Below are positions 19,202 to 31,278 of a DNA stretch of 64,000 bases, one piece after another. Below the pieces are notes generated by a model, which was given only the letters and a program-made list of their open reading frames with translations, was not told the origin of the DNA and did not search any database. Position 1 is the first letter of the stretch; each line of letters begins with the position of its first letter. Position numbers and translations under genes: made by a program. Source of the stretch: Primulina eburnea (lineage: Eukaryota > Streptophyta > Magnoliopsida > Lamiales > Gesneriaceae); the NCBI RefSeq assembly GCF_022965805.1, contig NC_133108.1, positions 43,904,051 to 43,968,050 on the forward strand, given 5' to 3'.

Positions 19202-21469
19202 TTTAGAATTTGGATAATCCCGTATCTAAGACGACACATTTAAAAAAAACGTGTTTCACACCTAATAAACAGTGTTGAATGTGGGGGAGAAAACCCCAAT
19301 GTTAGTAAACTTTGTCCTATTTATCAAATGTGTGACGAACATTGAAAATTGCCAAAGTCAAAAGAAGTTGCTTCAATTCCATGTGATTTCACGATGTCGT
19401 ATAAGATGATCGACATTGATATATCACTAACTTTTATAATATATGTTTCTATTTTTATATATATGTGTGTGTGTTATGATAAAGTTAATAATATTGAATC
19501 AAAATATATACAAGTATTTTAGGAAAAATTAAATCCCAGAATTACATTTCCACTCCTAACCTGACAAGAATCAATTAGTTTTTTTTTTTTTGAACTGAAG
19601 AATCAATTAGTTTAATGAGTACAAATCGTAGTAAAGGCCATAATAATAAACCTAAAATTAATTATTTAGCTCTCGAGGAAAAACAGGAACAAATTGGTAC
19701 GATATTAGAAAGTTTGACGGGTAATGATGATGGGCCTAAATATTTTATATCTTTTTCCTTTTTTTAGAAATAATAAATACTTTTTAATTAAGCAATAGAG
19801 TGGTCCTAAATCAAAATCCACCTCCCACTAATTCAATCATTGAGTTACAATCTCATCACTTTTATACACACACACATGTGTGTGTATATCAGTTCATTTA
19901 ATTTGAAATTTTATAAGGACCCGTTGATTAAAATCTGCACTATGGTCCAAAAAATTAAAGAACGCATGAAAATAAAAATACTATCATTACTTTTAGGCAA
20001 AAACTTGCGTGAGACGGTCTCACGGATCGTATTTGTGAGATGGATCTTCTATTTGGGTCATCTAGAAAAAGTATTACTTTTTATTGTAAATATCGGTAGG
20101 ATTGATCCGTCTCACAGATTAGGATCCGTGAGATGATCTCACGTGAGACTCACTCTTACTTTTATTAAAGTTTTTGCTTCTACGTTAACACGTTTGATTA
20201 AATATTTTAACATATTATATTTAAATTATTTATTAAAATTTTAAAATATTTTAAATTATATGTTTATATAAAGTTGAATGAAGTTCAATTTTAAAAATGT
20301 TTTATGGACCTTATATTTAGACAAGATGGGCTTTCTTCCATTAACCCCAGCCCAATTTAGCAATGTCCTTTAAAAGATCGCGTGGTTCACGAAACCCTGA
20401 TTTCAAATGGGGGTTGCTGCCCTTGTTATTTTCACGAGTTTACATATTGGAATCGCCGAGTGTTTATGGAGCTTTCTGTGACTCCTAGATTGCGATTTTT
20501 TTATTTATTGGATTGAAATTAAACTACCGCCGGCGATGACAAGATTATTGGCAGAAGCTACAATGACCTAACTGCGCAATCACGGTTCTTTTCCGTGGGG
20601 TCGTTGTGGCTATGGTGAATGTGCCAATATGCTAATCTGAGGCCAGTTTTAGTTTATTTTTAATCTTGCATGTGGAAATTGTGATGGGCTTTTTATCATA
20701 TTTGATGATGTTTTATGAAATACGGGAAAAGTTGTGTTCGAATTAACTTATCATTTGGGATTCGTGGTTTCGAATTTTTGTGATTATCGGCCCAATTTTG
20801 GAACAATTATTTTTCGGGAGGCGTCGTGACTCGATCTGTAGATCCCAATATTTTGTTAAATAAATATATTTTCTTAATTCACTGGTCTTCAATTTTCCAA
20901 CTTTGATAGCGTCTATGACACTTAATTCGAGTCTGGATCAAAGGAATTGTTTCGGTTCAAAGTTTTGATTGATCTTCCTTCGGAGATTATGGAAAATTAC
21001 GTCAAGAGTGGCATTATCTTGCATTTCCTTGTAATGGTAACACAGAGGCATGATCTTAATTGCATTGTTTGTGCATCAAAAAAAATTGAGATCAGGTTTA
21101 TATTTTATTCATATTGTCGCATTTTATACTAGTGGCGTACACTTTCTGTTTTTTTATTTCTCAGGTTATTACACTAGAGTAATATTGTTTGAACGTTTGG
21201 TTTTGGAGAGGTGCAGATCCTTGGAATGTTAGGTATAGTGTGAAGCTTGACCGAATGGTTTATAGGTCAGTCGTTTGCACTACTATTTCCCAGCTAATTT
21301 TGATTGCACTATGCCTGCTGGCTTCTTATATATGCGTACCAAACTCTAATGTTAAGCATCATGCGATTTTTGAGAATTGTTTGGCTGCTTGAAATTGTAT
21401 TCTCTATCAATATCACATTTTCTGTGCAATCTACAAATTGTTCGTAACAAACTTGATTGAGATCGGGCA
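19202..21469. other. Intergenic region and presumed 5' leader of the small Cys-rich gene
   Basis: Apart from the transposon at 19996-20155, no coding region is supported. From about 20340 the sequence is less AT-rich and may be promoter and 5' UTR of the gene starting at 21470, with several very short upstream ORFs. Confidence 0.45.
19996..20155 (+). mobile_element. GTGAGAC short transposon with 9-bp TSD
   Basis: 160-bp copy starting GGCAAAAACTTGCGTGAGAC and ending ACGTGAGACTCACTC, flanked by TTACTTTTA at 19987-19995 and 20156-20164. It lacks one of the two internal TATTACTTTTTAT units present in longer copies. Confidence 0.88.
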
Positions 21470-22065
21470 ATGAGACCAGGGGGGCCTCCTGGACCTGGCT
21501 GGGGACTGGGGCCTGGGGGACCAGGTCGGGGTCCTGGACCTGGAGGACCGGGCTGGGGATGCTTCGGTGGATGCTTTAATGGAATTTGCAACATCGTTAC
21601 TTCATGGTAAGCAAATTCATGAATTCTTTGCATCATTGGATGTACGAACCCCTTTACTTGTGTAGAGATACATTATCAAGAATGGCTACCGTCCACAATG
21701 TTTCTATGCGCGTGCACATAGCCTGATCATTTCTCTTTTTATTGATGATGGTACTGATCCGGCTAACAGTTATCAGTTTTAATCGTTTAATGAATGTCTT
21801 CAGTTGAAGGCGTACTAACATTCGGTCGCAAATTATCATGTGGAGTAATTACTTGTTTGTGGATTCCATGTCGTACAATTGAGAAACATGGAATTTTCTT
21901 ATCCCATGATTCTCCTGTATCTTTGCCTTTCATGCTGCAGTGTTTCTGGTAAATGACTCTTGAGTTTAATTTTGCAGCTTATCCTGTCTCAGCTGTTGTT
22001 GGCTGCTGACTTGCTGTTTCGGTGGACCTCATCCTTACGGACCTCCCATTCCACCTCCTCTTTAA
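21470..22065 (+). CDS. Small Gly/Pro-rich, Cys-rich protein (2 exons)
   Basis: Exons 21470-21606 and 21978-22065, joined at ATG/GTAAGC and TTTGCAG/CTT, give 74 aa. The N-terminal 30 residues are a Gly-Pro-rich run (RPGGPPGPGWGLGPGGPGRG). A Cys-rich, partly hydrophobic centre follows (CFGGCFNGICNI, then CLSCCWLLTCCFGG) and a Pro-rich end (YGPPIPPPL). I recall many plant proteins with this plan, a Gly/Pro head with a C/W/L-rich membrane-associated segment ending CCFGGP; their function is unknown. If the intron is retained, TAA at 21608-21610 stops the frame at once after 46 codons. Both splice sites are good; no motif assigns a function. Confidence 0.7.
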
Positions 22066-23613
22066 TATGGAACCCAGGATGGTCACTCTGTATCTTATTG
22101 TTCTAGTTGATAAATTTTACTTGAATATGTTTTATGCTGAATTATGTTGTTCTTTGACAAACAATTCAATAATAATGCATGGATTGGAAGTTTAATCCCC
22201 GGTCAGACCGTAGTTGGTCACTTTGCTGATAGACCGTATCTTGGTTTTTTGCCAACTACTTTAGCAAATGGAACTCATATATTTATTATGCTTTTTGTTA
22301 TTTTTGCAAACTACACATTTTATAGTTAAAACACAACCACAAGTCATAACTCGACCTTGATCCCTAAAATTCATCTGAGAAAACACATCACAAAGGAAAT
22401 ACCGATTAAAGAAAACCAGCGTGGTTGATTCGTGTTGCTGTAAAGTAGCATTTGATGTCTCCCACAAGCAATTATAGTGTCAAAGATGCTAAGGCAAATG
22501 GCTAGAGCCTGAAAAGCAGAGATTGAAGAGCGACTCTCTTGCTTTCCATTATCCATCCATCAGCCTTGATTTTGAAAACTACTGTTTCTTTTTACGTGTC
22601 GATAAAGATCGGAAACGAGCACTCTGTACGAGTTAAATTTGATCTGAAAAATGGGAGTGAGGTAAACGAGCCCAAGTTTCTGGGCGAATACAGTCAGTCA
22701 AATTGTGATGAAAAAACTGAACATTTAGACCTATGGAGGGCAAGCCACTTCTAAGATTCTGATTTATTTCTTTCATAATCTCTCTGCAGTTTCTACAAAC
22801 ACCAGCACTGAAAACCACATTCTTTGTCGAGGGCCGATTCCACACCGATCCCTCGATCTCGACTAGGAAGTCTCCTAAGAGTGCGTATTCAGCCAACAAC
22901 TCCACCTTAGACCATCCAAGGGATTCACTAGTCGTTTCCTCGACTGTATGATGAGACCTCAACCTTTATCCAAAAACCAAACCCTCTCTTAAATTTGCTC
23001 CTCCATAACCTAAATTACACTCCTAAATGAAAGAACTCTTGCACTATTGTCTCTCTTTTGTATTATCGGTGGAAATGGTGTTTGTTTATCACATTAAAAA
23101 TAATTGTTTTGGGGCTTTTGTATATGTTTTGGAATTAAGTTTATGACATTGAAAATAACTATTTTGGGCTTGTGAAAAGGCAAAATTAATTCTCAAATTT
23201 TATTTCAGTGCCTCTAGACCGTCTGGCCTGGGGCAAAGGCATCTTAGGCTACGTCTCAGATCCGCAAAATCATATATCTTATAGGTAATTGTACAAATAT
23301 ATAAATACTCTATCCAAAATCAAATTTGATTACAAATGAGTAAAAAGTCAAAATTCCACATCAGCAACCGAATATTTATCAAAGTGAAAGGAACTTGCGT
23401 TTGTGGCTTAAACAAGAACTGTGCAAACTCAGAAGAACAAAATAATTGCGTAAACACCAGTAAATCAATTCTTACAGGCAATCTGTGCTCTTCCGACATA
23501 AAAACAACAAATTAAATTATAATAAACATCACAACATAGAAAAAAATTGGAAAGACTTGACATTTAAATTGAGCAGCACACACAAATTAACCAAATACAT
23601 CTGCATTATATCC
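22066..23613. other. Intergenic, no confident gene
   Basis: Contains the 3' UTR of the Cys-rich gene and minus-strand frames of 60-110 codons (e.g. 22962-22633) that I cannot match to any family. Codon pattern and splice context do not favour them. Confidence 0.5.
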
Positions 23614-24012
23614 CTAATACATCAACACCACCAAACCGAAAACCAGAATCGAACCTAAGAATCCAGGCATCCTCAACCCCAGAGAAGAAGATTCCAGCTG
23701 CGCAAACGCCGCGCCAGGGGCTGGCGGAAGCGCCACTGGACCGGGATTTGGCGGGCTACGATTAGAAGGGATAATGGGCAGCGAGGATTCGCTCGGAGAA
23801 ATGCCAGAGCCACCAGGTGAAGGCAGAAGTGCATAGATATCCGGAGACAGTGCATGTGGCGCCGCCACGACAGGAGTAGAGAGTTGAGAACCTGAACCAG
23901 GTAACAAAGTAGGCGCAGCAGACACAGGCTGATTCTTTCCAAACGCAGATGACAATTCCATAAAGATTGTCACGCTCAACAGCAAGAATATTTTACTTGT
24001 TGAGAGACCCAT
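23614..24012 (-). CDS. AGP25/26-like classical arabinogalactan protein
   Basis: 132 aa from ATG 24012. An upstream in-frame ATG at 24135 would add 41 residues that would bury the signal peptide, so I reject it. Residues 1-24 are a signal peptide (FLLLSVTIFMELSSAFG). The mature part is Pro/Ala/Ser/Thr-rich with dipeptides suited to hydroxyproline O-glycosylation, and contains LSPDIYALLPSPGG, close to the signature of the AGP25/26/27 group. The C-terminus is hydrophobic (GFLGSILVFGLVVLMY) after a small-residue region, as for GPI-anchor addition. Expected location is the plasma membrane and cell wall. The group assignment is from the motif; specific function is unknown. Confidence 0.85.
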   Translation of the reverse strand: MGLSTSKIFLLLSVTIFMELSSAFGKNQPVSAAPTLLPGSGSQLSTPVVAAPHALSPDIYALLPSPGGSGISPSESSLPIIPSNRSPPNPGPVALPPAPGAAFAQLESSSLGLRMPGFLGSILVFGLVVLMY

Positions 24013-26490
24013 TAATGCAAAGTTTTGCTGATACTTTTGGGCCGAAAATCGGATTAATTGGGTACTAAAATAAATGCAGTTGAGTTGATATTGGATTGAT
24101 GATGGATGAATGAATGATTTGTGAGATGGAGCCATCGTGTCATGTTGTGGGAGAAGGTGGAAGTGAGTGATTGGACTGTGAAATCAGTAAACAGATATGC
24201 TTTGTTGAACTAAGGGACAAGAATTGTCCGAGATTCAGGAACACATGCATTGCATGATCATGACACATACGGTGTTTGTCTATTTAACATACAACTTTCT
24301 ATTAGAAACAATTAAAGTTACGTATATTTACAAATAAAATTCTGCCCGGCTCTGGAAATAACTTTTTTCGATCTTTGATTCCGTATCCAACCGCAAATGC
24401 AATAATCCGACTCGTTTGACTAGATCCACCGACGTTGATGCTGGCAGATGGATCGGGAGCTTCGAAGCGTACCTGTAAATAACTATTTGTGATTTGATTG
24501 ATATATGTCATCGAAAGTGTTTTTTGGCCCTCTACGAACTCTTCCATGTGTTGCAGCGCGGTTAATCTTCAAGCGAAAGTTTTTACAAACAAATCTTTGT
24601 TCATGACATTTTTTCACTAAAGTTTTACACAAAACTTAATGACAAAATGCCATGAACAAGACCAGATTGTAGTAACTTGAATATATTTGTTTCCAGGTCG
24701 GAGTCTGGACCGGAAAGTCTCCATGACCATCCCGACTACATATTATGCAGTGTTCTCAAGTCGCCATTGTTGTTCATTATCCCTTACAGAAGGTCTCTTT
24801 ATATAGGAATTGTATAGGACTAGCATTCGCTTGGAGCATGGTCAAAATTTCTTGATTTCGTAAATTAAATGTGGCCAACATAATCAGAATAATAAGATCT
24901 GGTAGCATATAAATGGAAAGTCGAATAATTGTAATTTCCCTTTATTATATTTTAGGCCAAATCTCGTAAATATTATAACATTTCATTATATACACTGTTG
25001 ACCAATTCACACGATTTGTATGTAATATATTACAAGACGATGTATTTTAAATATTCCACGAAATTTAAATGTTAAAAATAAATTAACATTTATAATTGGC
25101 GATGCTAAATCTAATAAAATTTGGCAAGGTTACCACACTATTTAATTAGGGGATGAGATAAAACGCGGGACACGAGATATGAGAATTAATCAAGCTTACC
25201 CAACATTACCTTGATAAATACTAAGTTAACTGATTAAGACTATATATGAAGAAAGTAAAGATTTTGCCAAAAATTGCATAAAATTTCACAGTAAATGATA
25301 AAGAATAAGTTAATATTCTCAATTGATCAATGAAAAAACTTGTGCGAGACGGTTTCACGGGTCGTATTTTGTGAGACAGATTTTTTATTTGGATCATCCA
25401 TGAAAAAATATTACTTTTTATCCTAAAAATATTATTTTTTGTTGCGAATATAGGTAGAGTTAATACGTCTCACACTCTCACAGATAAAGACTCGTGATAC
25501 CACCCACCATAGACCTACTCTTGATCAATTTGTTTCTGTTATTAATATGCTCCATTAGATTACCACCGACCCGACATTTTTTTAATGCAAACTTGTCGGT
25601 CATATCTACTCGTACCAGTCAATTAAAACTATAATACAAACAGGTTATTTTTAAAATTAAAAAAATTAGCGATTTATAATAATGTTAAATGACATTTTTG
25701 AATTTGGTAAAAAGCAATTTTTCCACAAATTTATTTAAAAATTTGGGATATTCAGCGAAACCGACAACAAAACTTGGTAAAAGATATGCGTGCCAATATT
25801 GTTTTACAGTATTTTAACATATTTTAATTATCTTGGCGAAATGGTTTCGATTCACTCAAGGACCCTAACCCAAAAAAAAATGTTAACTTAACAATATCTC
25901 GTGTCACATAGCACCCCGATAAAAAATAAGAAGTCGAAAGAAACAAATTATTACACAAATGTTTCTTGATTAGTTAATGATCAAGATCCAATTTAATTAG
26001 ACGTCCTAAGGTTAGATGTTCCATTCTTCGTAGTTTTTTGGCTTCTTAATTTGAATTTGTCACATAAAGCTTGTCACACAGGATTTGTCCAGTATATATC
26101 TGATCCGCATGATTTACCTATTATTGTATTGGTCATTTGGGTTTATTTAAAGTACACCATAAAATAAAGGCAGCCAGTTATAAATTTTTTAAAAAAAATC
26201 CAATTTAAACCGAACTTACCAAATAAATTATTCTCTCATTCCGAAAACGAAATATACAATAGCATTTACAGTTTTACGCTGGGGTCCGGTGATATTTAAT
26301 AAGCGTCCGGGGCATTTGCAGCACATACAATAAATTCTAAACTAATATAAATTTTTTTTTAACATATCTAATTAAAAAAAACAATTGTAACATATCTAAT
26401 TCATAATAAATAAATAAAAATAAGGAAAAAAGGCAATGGTGAAGGGTCATTCTCTATCTAATAATTCAAGAATATATATATATATAAATA
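24013..26490. other. Intergenic region, no gene seen
   Basis: AT-rich, with one short transposon at 25332-25520. The frame at 24547-24302 (-) has no recognisable feature. It includes the promoters of the AGP gene (-) and of the YUCCA-like gene (+). Confidence 0.6.
25332..25520 (+). mobile_element. GTGAGAC short transposon with 9-bp TSD
   Basis: 189-bp diverged copy (GAAAAAACTTGTGCGAGACG to CATAGACCTACTC), flanked by TTGATCAAT at 25323-25331 and 25521-25529. Confidence 0.85.
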
Positions 26491-26535
26491 TTGAAACATA
26501 GATCAATCGATCAGGACAAAGTTTTTTGCTATCAC

Positions 26536-29322
26536 ATGGCGGAGCAGAAAGCGGAAGAAACGGCGGTGATAGTAGTCGGCGCCGGCCCATCCGGCCTGGC
26601 CACGGCGGCGTGTTTAAGCCAACTCTCAATCCCATACATACTTCTGGAAAGAGAAGACTGTGTGGCTTCACTCTGGAAGAAATACACCTACGACCGTGTC
26701 CACCTGCACCTGCGAAAAGCCTACTCCGAGCTGCCCCTGATGCCCATCCCCAAAGCTTACTCGGCCTACTTATCAAAAGCGGAGTTCATACAGTACTTGA
26801 ACGACTACGCTTCGCATTTCGGGATCCTCCCCATTCTCCACCATGCGGTGGAAGCGGCGGCGTACGATGAAGTTGCGGGAAAGTGGAAAGTGAGGGCCAG
26901 AGATTAGTGGCATGGGTCCGATGAAGTGAAGGAGTACAGGTCCAGGTTTCTTGTTGTGGCATCTGGTGAATCCTGCGACGCTTCCTGGCCTGAGATCGAG
27001 GGTTTGCGGAGCTTTAATGGTGAGGTTTTGCATTCGACGCAGTATAAGAACGGGAAGAAGTTTAAGGATAAAAGTGTCTTGGTTGTGGGGAGTGGGAACT
27101 CTGGCATGGAGATTTCCTTGGATCTTGCTAACTCTGGTGCAAAAACCTCCATCGTTGTCCGAAGCCCGGTGAGATCAATGCCTATTAATTTTACTCATGT
27201 TCATTTTGATACTGCTACGCAATCCACGTGTATCAACGGAATGTACTCTTATGCACCTCCGATCTTTGGGAAGTAGGTATCTATGGTATAATCTCACGGT
27301 TCAATCTTATCAATATTTATAATAAAAAATAATATTTTTTCAATAAAAAAGTAATATTTTTTCATCGATGACCATATAATAGATTTGTCTTATAAAATAC
27401 GTAAATTTTTGTCGTTTTTTAGGTGTAAACATTTGTTGCAATGGAGGCCAAAATAGCGCAGCATTTTTTTATTTATTTTTGTTGTAATTATGATAAATAT
27501 GTATTAATTTTATTATTTATTTTTAAATATAAATATTATTTAAATAATATTTATATTTATGTTAATTATTAATAATTAAAGAATAATTTGATTTAATGAT
27601 TTATAAGAGAATATTTTTTTTGATATAAAATTTGAAGTAAATGAGATGAAGATGAATGTTGGTACAAAAATCACATTATTTGAATTAAAAATTTACACCA
27701 TCCACGTGTTGAATTTGTTCTTCTGTAATTTTAAATTTTAGATGTTTATTTTTTGGCGACGTTCGTTCAACTTTGGCCGGAAAATCCAAATTCGACGGGA
27801 CCTGAGTTCATCCAAGTGGCAAAAAAATTTGATATATTATGTACATGGCTTAAGATTAATTTTCACTTATTTATCTTACATATTCTTGTACTTCCACATC
27901 ATAAAATGCCAAGACTTGGAGATAGGCAGCAGAAAACTGCCTTTATTTTTGCATTTCTTGTGTTTCTTAATTATGTTGGAAAATCCTGCTGCCACGACGA
28001 TGTTTTTTATTTCTCTTCCTTCATTGTCATCCTGGATTGTATCAGTTTGTAGTGGAAGGAAATTTGATTTTCCTGTATCCTGACCAAAATACATTTTTAA
28101 TTCACGAGGATCGGAGATGGGATACCATGTATATATATTCTCGCATAAATTTAGACTATTTGAGTAGGCAATATTTAATGATTAATTATTATTGTTGTTG
28201 CAGATTCATATACTATCAAGAACAATGACGCATGTGGGTTTGGTATTATTGAAATATTTAAGTTTGAATCGGATTGATGCCATATTAATTTTGATGAGCA
28301 AGCTTGTATACGGAGATTTGAGCAAGTTTGGTATTCAAAGACCAAAAGAGGGGCCATTTGTTATGAAAAATAAGTATGGAAAATACCCCGTTATCGACGT
28401 CGGAACCTGTCGAAAAATCAAGCAAGGAGAGATTCAGGTTAATTGTACATATAAAATTTAATGATTCTCCTATATATAGAAATTTGAATAGTGCATATTT
28501 TGAAGAATATATACATATATCACTTTGTTTCTAGTTTAAAACCGAGATCATGATTGGATATGAATAAACAGGTGTTGCCAGGGATAAAGAGCATTAGAGG
28601 CAAAAGTATGTTATTCGAGAATGGGAATGAATATTCCTTCGATGCTATTGTGTTTGCCACGGGATTCAAAAGATCAACAAAATACTGGCTCAAGGTGAAG
28701 TACACACACACACACACACACATATAACAGTGGTGAAGTCTTATATTTTTTAAAAAATATAAGTGATTGTTTTTGGAGTTAGTTAAGGGAATATTGTTTA
28801 AGTTAATGTCTATAATTCTAAAAAACGAGGGACAATTATGGTTTATCACACTCTCTCACGTTCAGGAATAAACATCTTGAAGAAGTGTACACGCGGGTAG
28901 TTCATAAAAATAGTCTAATACATAATGGTAGATAATATTATGGACTTTAGCGTAACTTTATTACAAAAAATATATGACTAAAAATTGATTGTCCAAATCT
29001 ATATATATATAACATGTGAACTCATAACAAAATCTAATATTTATTTATAATATACGTTTTTGACTGTATTTCATTCGCTTAATGTGGTGCCTATCAACAA
29101 CAACAAAAAAAAAATTTACTATCGTTGAATTATTATTTTAATTTTAATTTTTTACAGGGAGATGGTTATCTTTTAAATGATGATGGGCTTCCAGTGCTGA
29201 GTTACCCTGATCATTGGAAGGGTAAAAATGGGCTTTATTGTTCTGGTCTGGGCCGAAACACTATTTACGGAGCTGGTATCGATGCTCAGAAGATAGCCAC
29301 TGATGTCAAGGCCCTGTCGTGA
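26536..29322 (+). CDS. YUC10: YUCCA10-like flavin monooxygenase, interrupted by an in-frame stop
   Basis: YUCCA enzymes convert indole-3-pyruvate to the auxin IAA using FAD and NADPH. Exons 26536-27168, 28204-28437, 28572-28694 and 29158-29322 join in phase to 385 codons, the usual length for the compact YUC10/11 clade. Motifs: FAD-binding [12 protein letters not shown] near the N-terminus, NADPH-binding [12 protein letters not shown] in the middle, FATGF and [20 protein letters not shown] near the end. Codon 124 is TAG (26905-26907), followed by normal YUCCA sequence ([20 protein letters not shown]). So either this allele is null, or the base is a sequence error. A more upstream in-frame ATG at 26491 exists; 26536 fits family starts better. 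Intron 1 holds an eroded transposon. Family certain, subgroup probable. Confidence 0.88.
27285..27415 (-). mobile_element. Eroded GTGAGAC short transposon in YUCCA intron 1
   Basis: Retains the reversed pattern: TCTCACGGTTCAATCTTATC, ATATTTATAATAAAAAATAA, a TTTTTCATCGATGACC block and GTCTTATAAAATACG. Ends are lost. Confidence 0.55.
27499..27548. repeat. Direct repeat, copy 1 (YUCCA intron 1)
   Basis: About 48 bp starting GTATTAATTTTATTATTTAT, nearly identical to 29421-29468 downstream of the same gene. Confidence 0.7.
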
Positions 29323-29382
29323 CTGCTTCCAGCTTCTTATCCACTTTGATTTATTTTTATTATCATTATTTTAATATTATAC

Positions 29383-29383
<1 letters not shown>

Positions 29384-29419
<36 letters not shown>

Positions 29420-29420
29420 T
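29384..29420. repeat. (AT)n microsatellite
   Basis: AT run with two ATGT interruptions, just 3' of the YUCCA stop. Confidence 0.85.
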
Positions 29421-29468
29421 GTATTAATTTTATGATTTATTTTTAAATATAAATATTATTTAAATAAT
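29421..29468. repeat. Direct repeat, copy 2 (3' of YUCCA)
   Basis: Starts GTATTAATTTTATGATTTAT and matches 27499-27546 with one visible mismatch. Confidence 0.7.
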
Positions 29469-29469
29469 A

Positions 29470-31090
29470 ATAAAATATTGGACCTCGTAAAACTCGAGTG
29501 AGACGACGATTGCTTGTCACTTTACCAATAGTTGATGATAATTGTAAGGTTATAATCTTTTTAATTGACAACAGTTCAATTACCACGTGTCGATTATTCT
29601 ATCAAATAGAGATATTATTACACTAAACAAATTGACATAAGCTAAATGGATGAGACACATACATTGGAAATTCTGTTGAAAATTTTGTAGTATTTTCGCC
29701 ATAAATGTTCCTTGAAAATCTATTTTAATGACCATATTTCTATTCAAAATACAATTTAAAAGAAATCGAGTTGTGAATTAGTTTATATAATTTATAATAA
29801 AAATAGGGTTTTCTAATAAAATAATATAAAATTTACCAAAAAAAACATTTCGACTCGGCTCCTTGAACAACAAAATGTGAAAATTTATTACATCGTTTTA
29901 TGTTATTCGTATTATTAATATTATTATTTTTAGTTTAATATGTGAAAACCCGAACATTCGAACAAAAAATATACAATATGTTTTAAGTTGGACCATATAA
30001 AATTGTGAACAAGACAATACAAATCAAACAAAACAAAAATTGAAATATGTTGAACCATGAAACAACTGTTTGAAAAAAAAAAATCAGCTCAATCCAGTGT
30101 TTTGTTTTCTACACAAAACAACACAAATTATATATAAGAATATCATAACTATTATTCTTCATCTAGAGACTGTTTCAAACAACTTCCAAACATATCTTCG
30201 ACGTTCATTGTTATTTCACCTATTTAAGAAATATTGTCCAAGTTTAAACTCGATCCAACATTTTAACAAGTCTAAAACGCTTATGCAAATTGACTGTTTT
30301 TTTGGTGATAAATTTCTTTTTGTTCCTTCATCATTTTTTGAGCATAATTTTAAGTAGAATATCTGTTTTAACTTGATATATATGTTTTAAAACCGACCGG
30401 CTTATATGTATTGTATGTATTTAAATTCCGATTAATGAAATATATATTTTTGATACACTCGAACTTTGTGAACTAATGATAAAAATGTATATTTTGAACA
30501 TACATGATTCGTGATTCATGGTTTCATCCCTTAGAGCAGAGAACATATAAAAAATTGAAATCAATTAGCTATGAAATTCATAATTTGTTCATTGCATAAT
30601 TCTGATACATGTGTATTCCTGAAAAATAAGAATATTTATTATATATATGTCATTACTGTTTTTGTTGAAAAAATGCTTTTAAAGCTTGAGTTAATTTTTT
30701 TTTCCTAATGAACAACGATCACATCAGTTACCCCTCTCAGATAAGAATGAAGAGCAGATATATGATGAAAAACAAACACAGCTATGGGGTATATCAAATA
30801 AAGATAAGATCGTTGTCAATATTTAATTTTCATTTTCGTTACCAATTATGAGACAACGCTGAATGTCTCTCGGCCCAGGTCACGGGACGTGACACAGTCT
30901 TTATTAATAATTATAACATAATTTATTTATTTGACATATAAGTACAAACTTGTAAAATTATTTTTAGAATACCTAGTTTCATATATTTTATTATTAATAA
31001 TTAAAAATCGATAATTTAGAAATTCGTTTTAAAAAAACCCCAAAAACGTACTCTGGAGATTGAATTGAGGAGCCACGAAAAATTATCCAA
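29470..31090. other. AT-rich intergenic region
   Basis: No coding region supported. The plus-strand frame at 30070-30357 has no recognisable feature. Confidence 0.6.
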
Positions 31091-31096
31091 ATAATT

Positions 31097-31119
31097 TGGG
31101 CTGAGAAGGCGAAAGCCCA
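31097..31119 (+). promoter_or_regulatory. Pair of site II-type elements upstream of the PPR gene
   Basis: TGGGCT at 31097-31102 and its reverse complement AGCCCA at 31114-31119. TGGGCC/T (site II) elements are common in promoters of plant genes for organelle-targeted proteins. Position about 160-180 bp before the start codon fits. Confidence 0.45.
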
Positions 31120-31278
31120 AAGAGCTTAAAATGGACAACTCCGCCATGTGCACGGTAGCTTCTCCGATCATATTTTCTGTATTCCATTTTCCCCAAACCC
31201 TAGAAAAACCCCTAATTCATGAACATCCACGAGCCAGATGGAAATGCATGATCTTGCATTTTTCTTCAGTTCTTGGCA

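Noticed and set aside
11100..19330. LTR retrotransposon interpretation of the viral block, suggested by the tRNA-Met primer site
   Set aside because: No integrase, no matching long terminal repeats by eye, and separate coat, 30K movement and transactivator-position ORFs are caulimovirid features.
20340..21400. Possible upstream exons before the Cys-rich gene
   Set aside because: Only very short ORFs with no conserved-looking coding; more consistent with a 5' leader or promoter.
22633..22962. 109-codon minus-strand frame (and an adjacent frame at 22556-22371)
   Set aside because: No recognisable domain, no splice partner that extends it, and the neighbouring frame does not join in phase. Treated as chance ORFs.
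23614..24135. Longer start for the AGP gene at 24135
   Set aside because: It would put 41 residues before the signal peptide; the ATG at 24012 places a normal signal sequence at the N-terminus.
24302..24547. 81-codon minus-strand frame near the AGP gene
   Set aside because: No motif and no conserved-looking start context; nothing to support expression.
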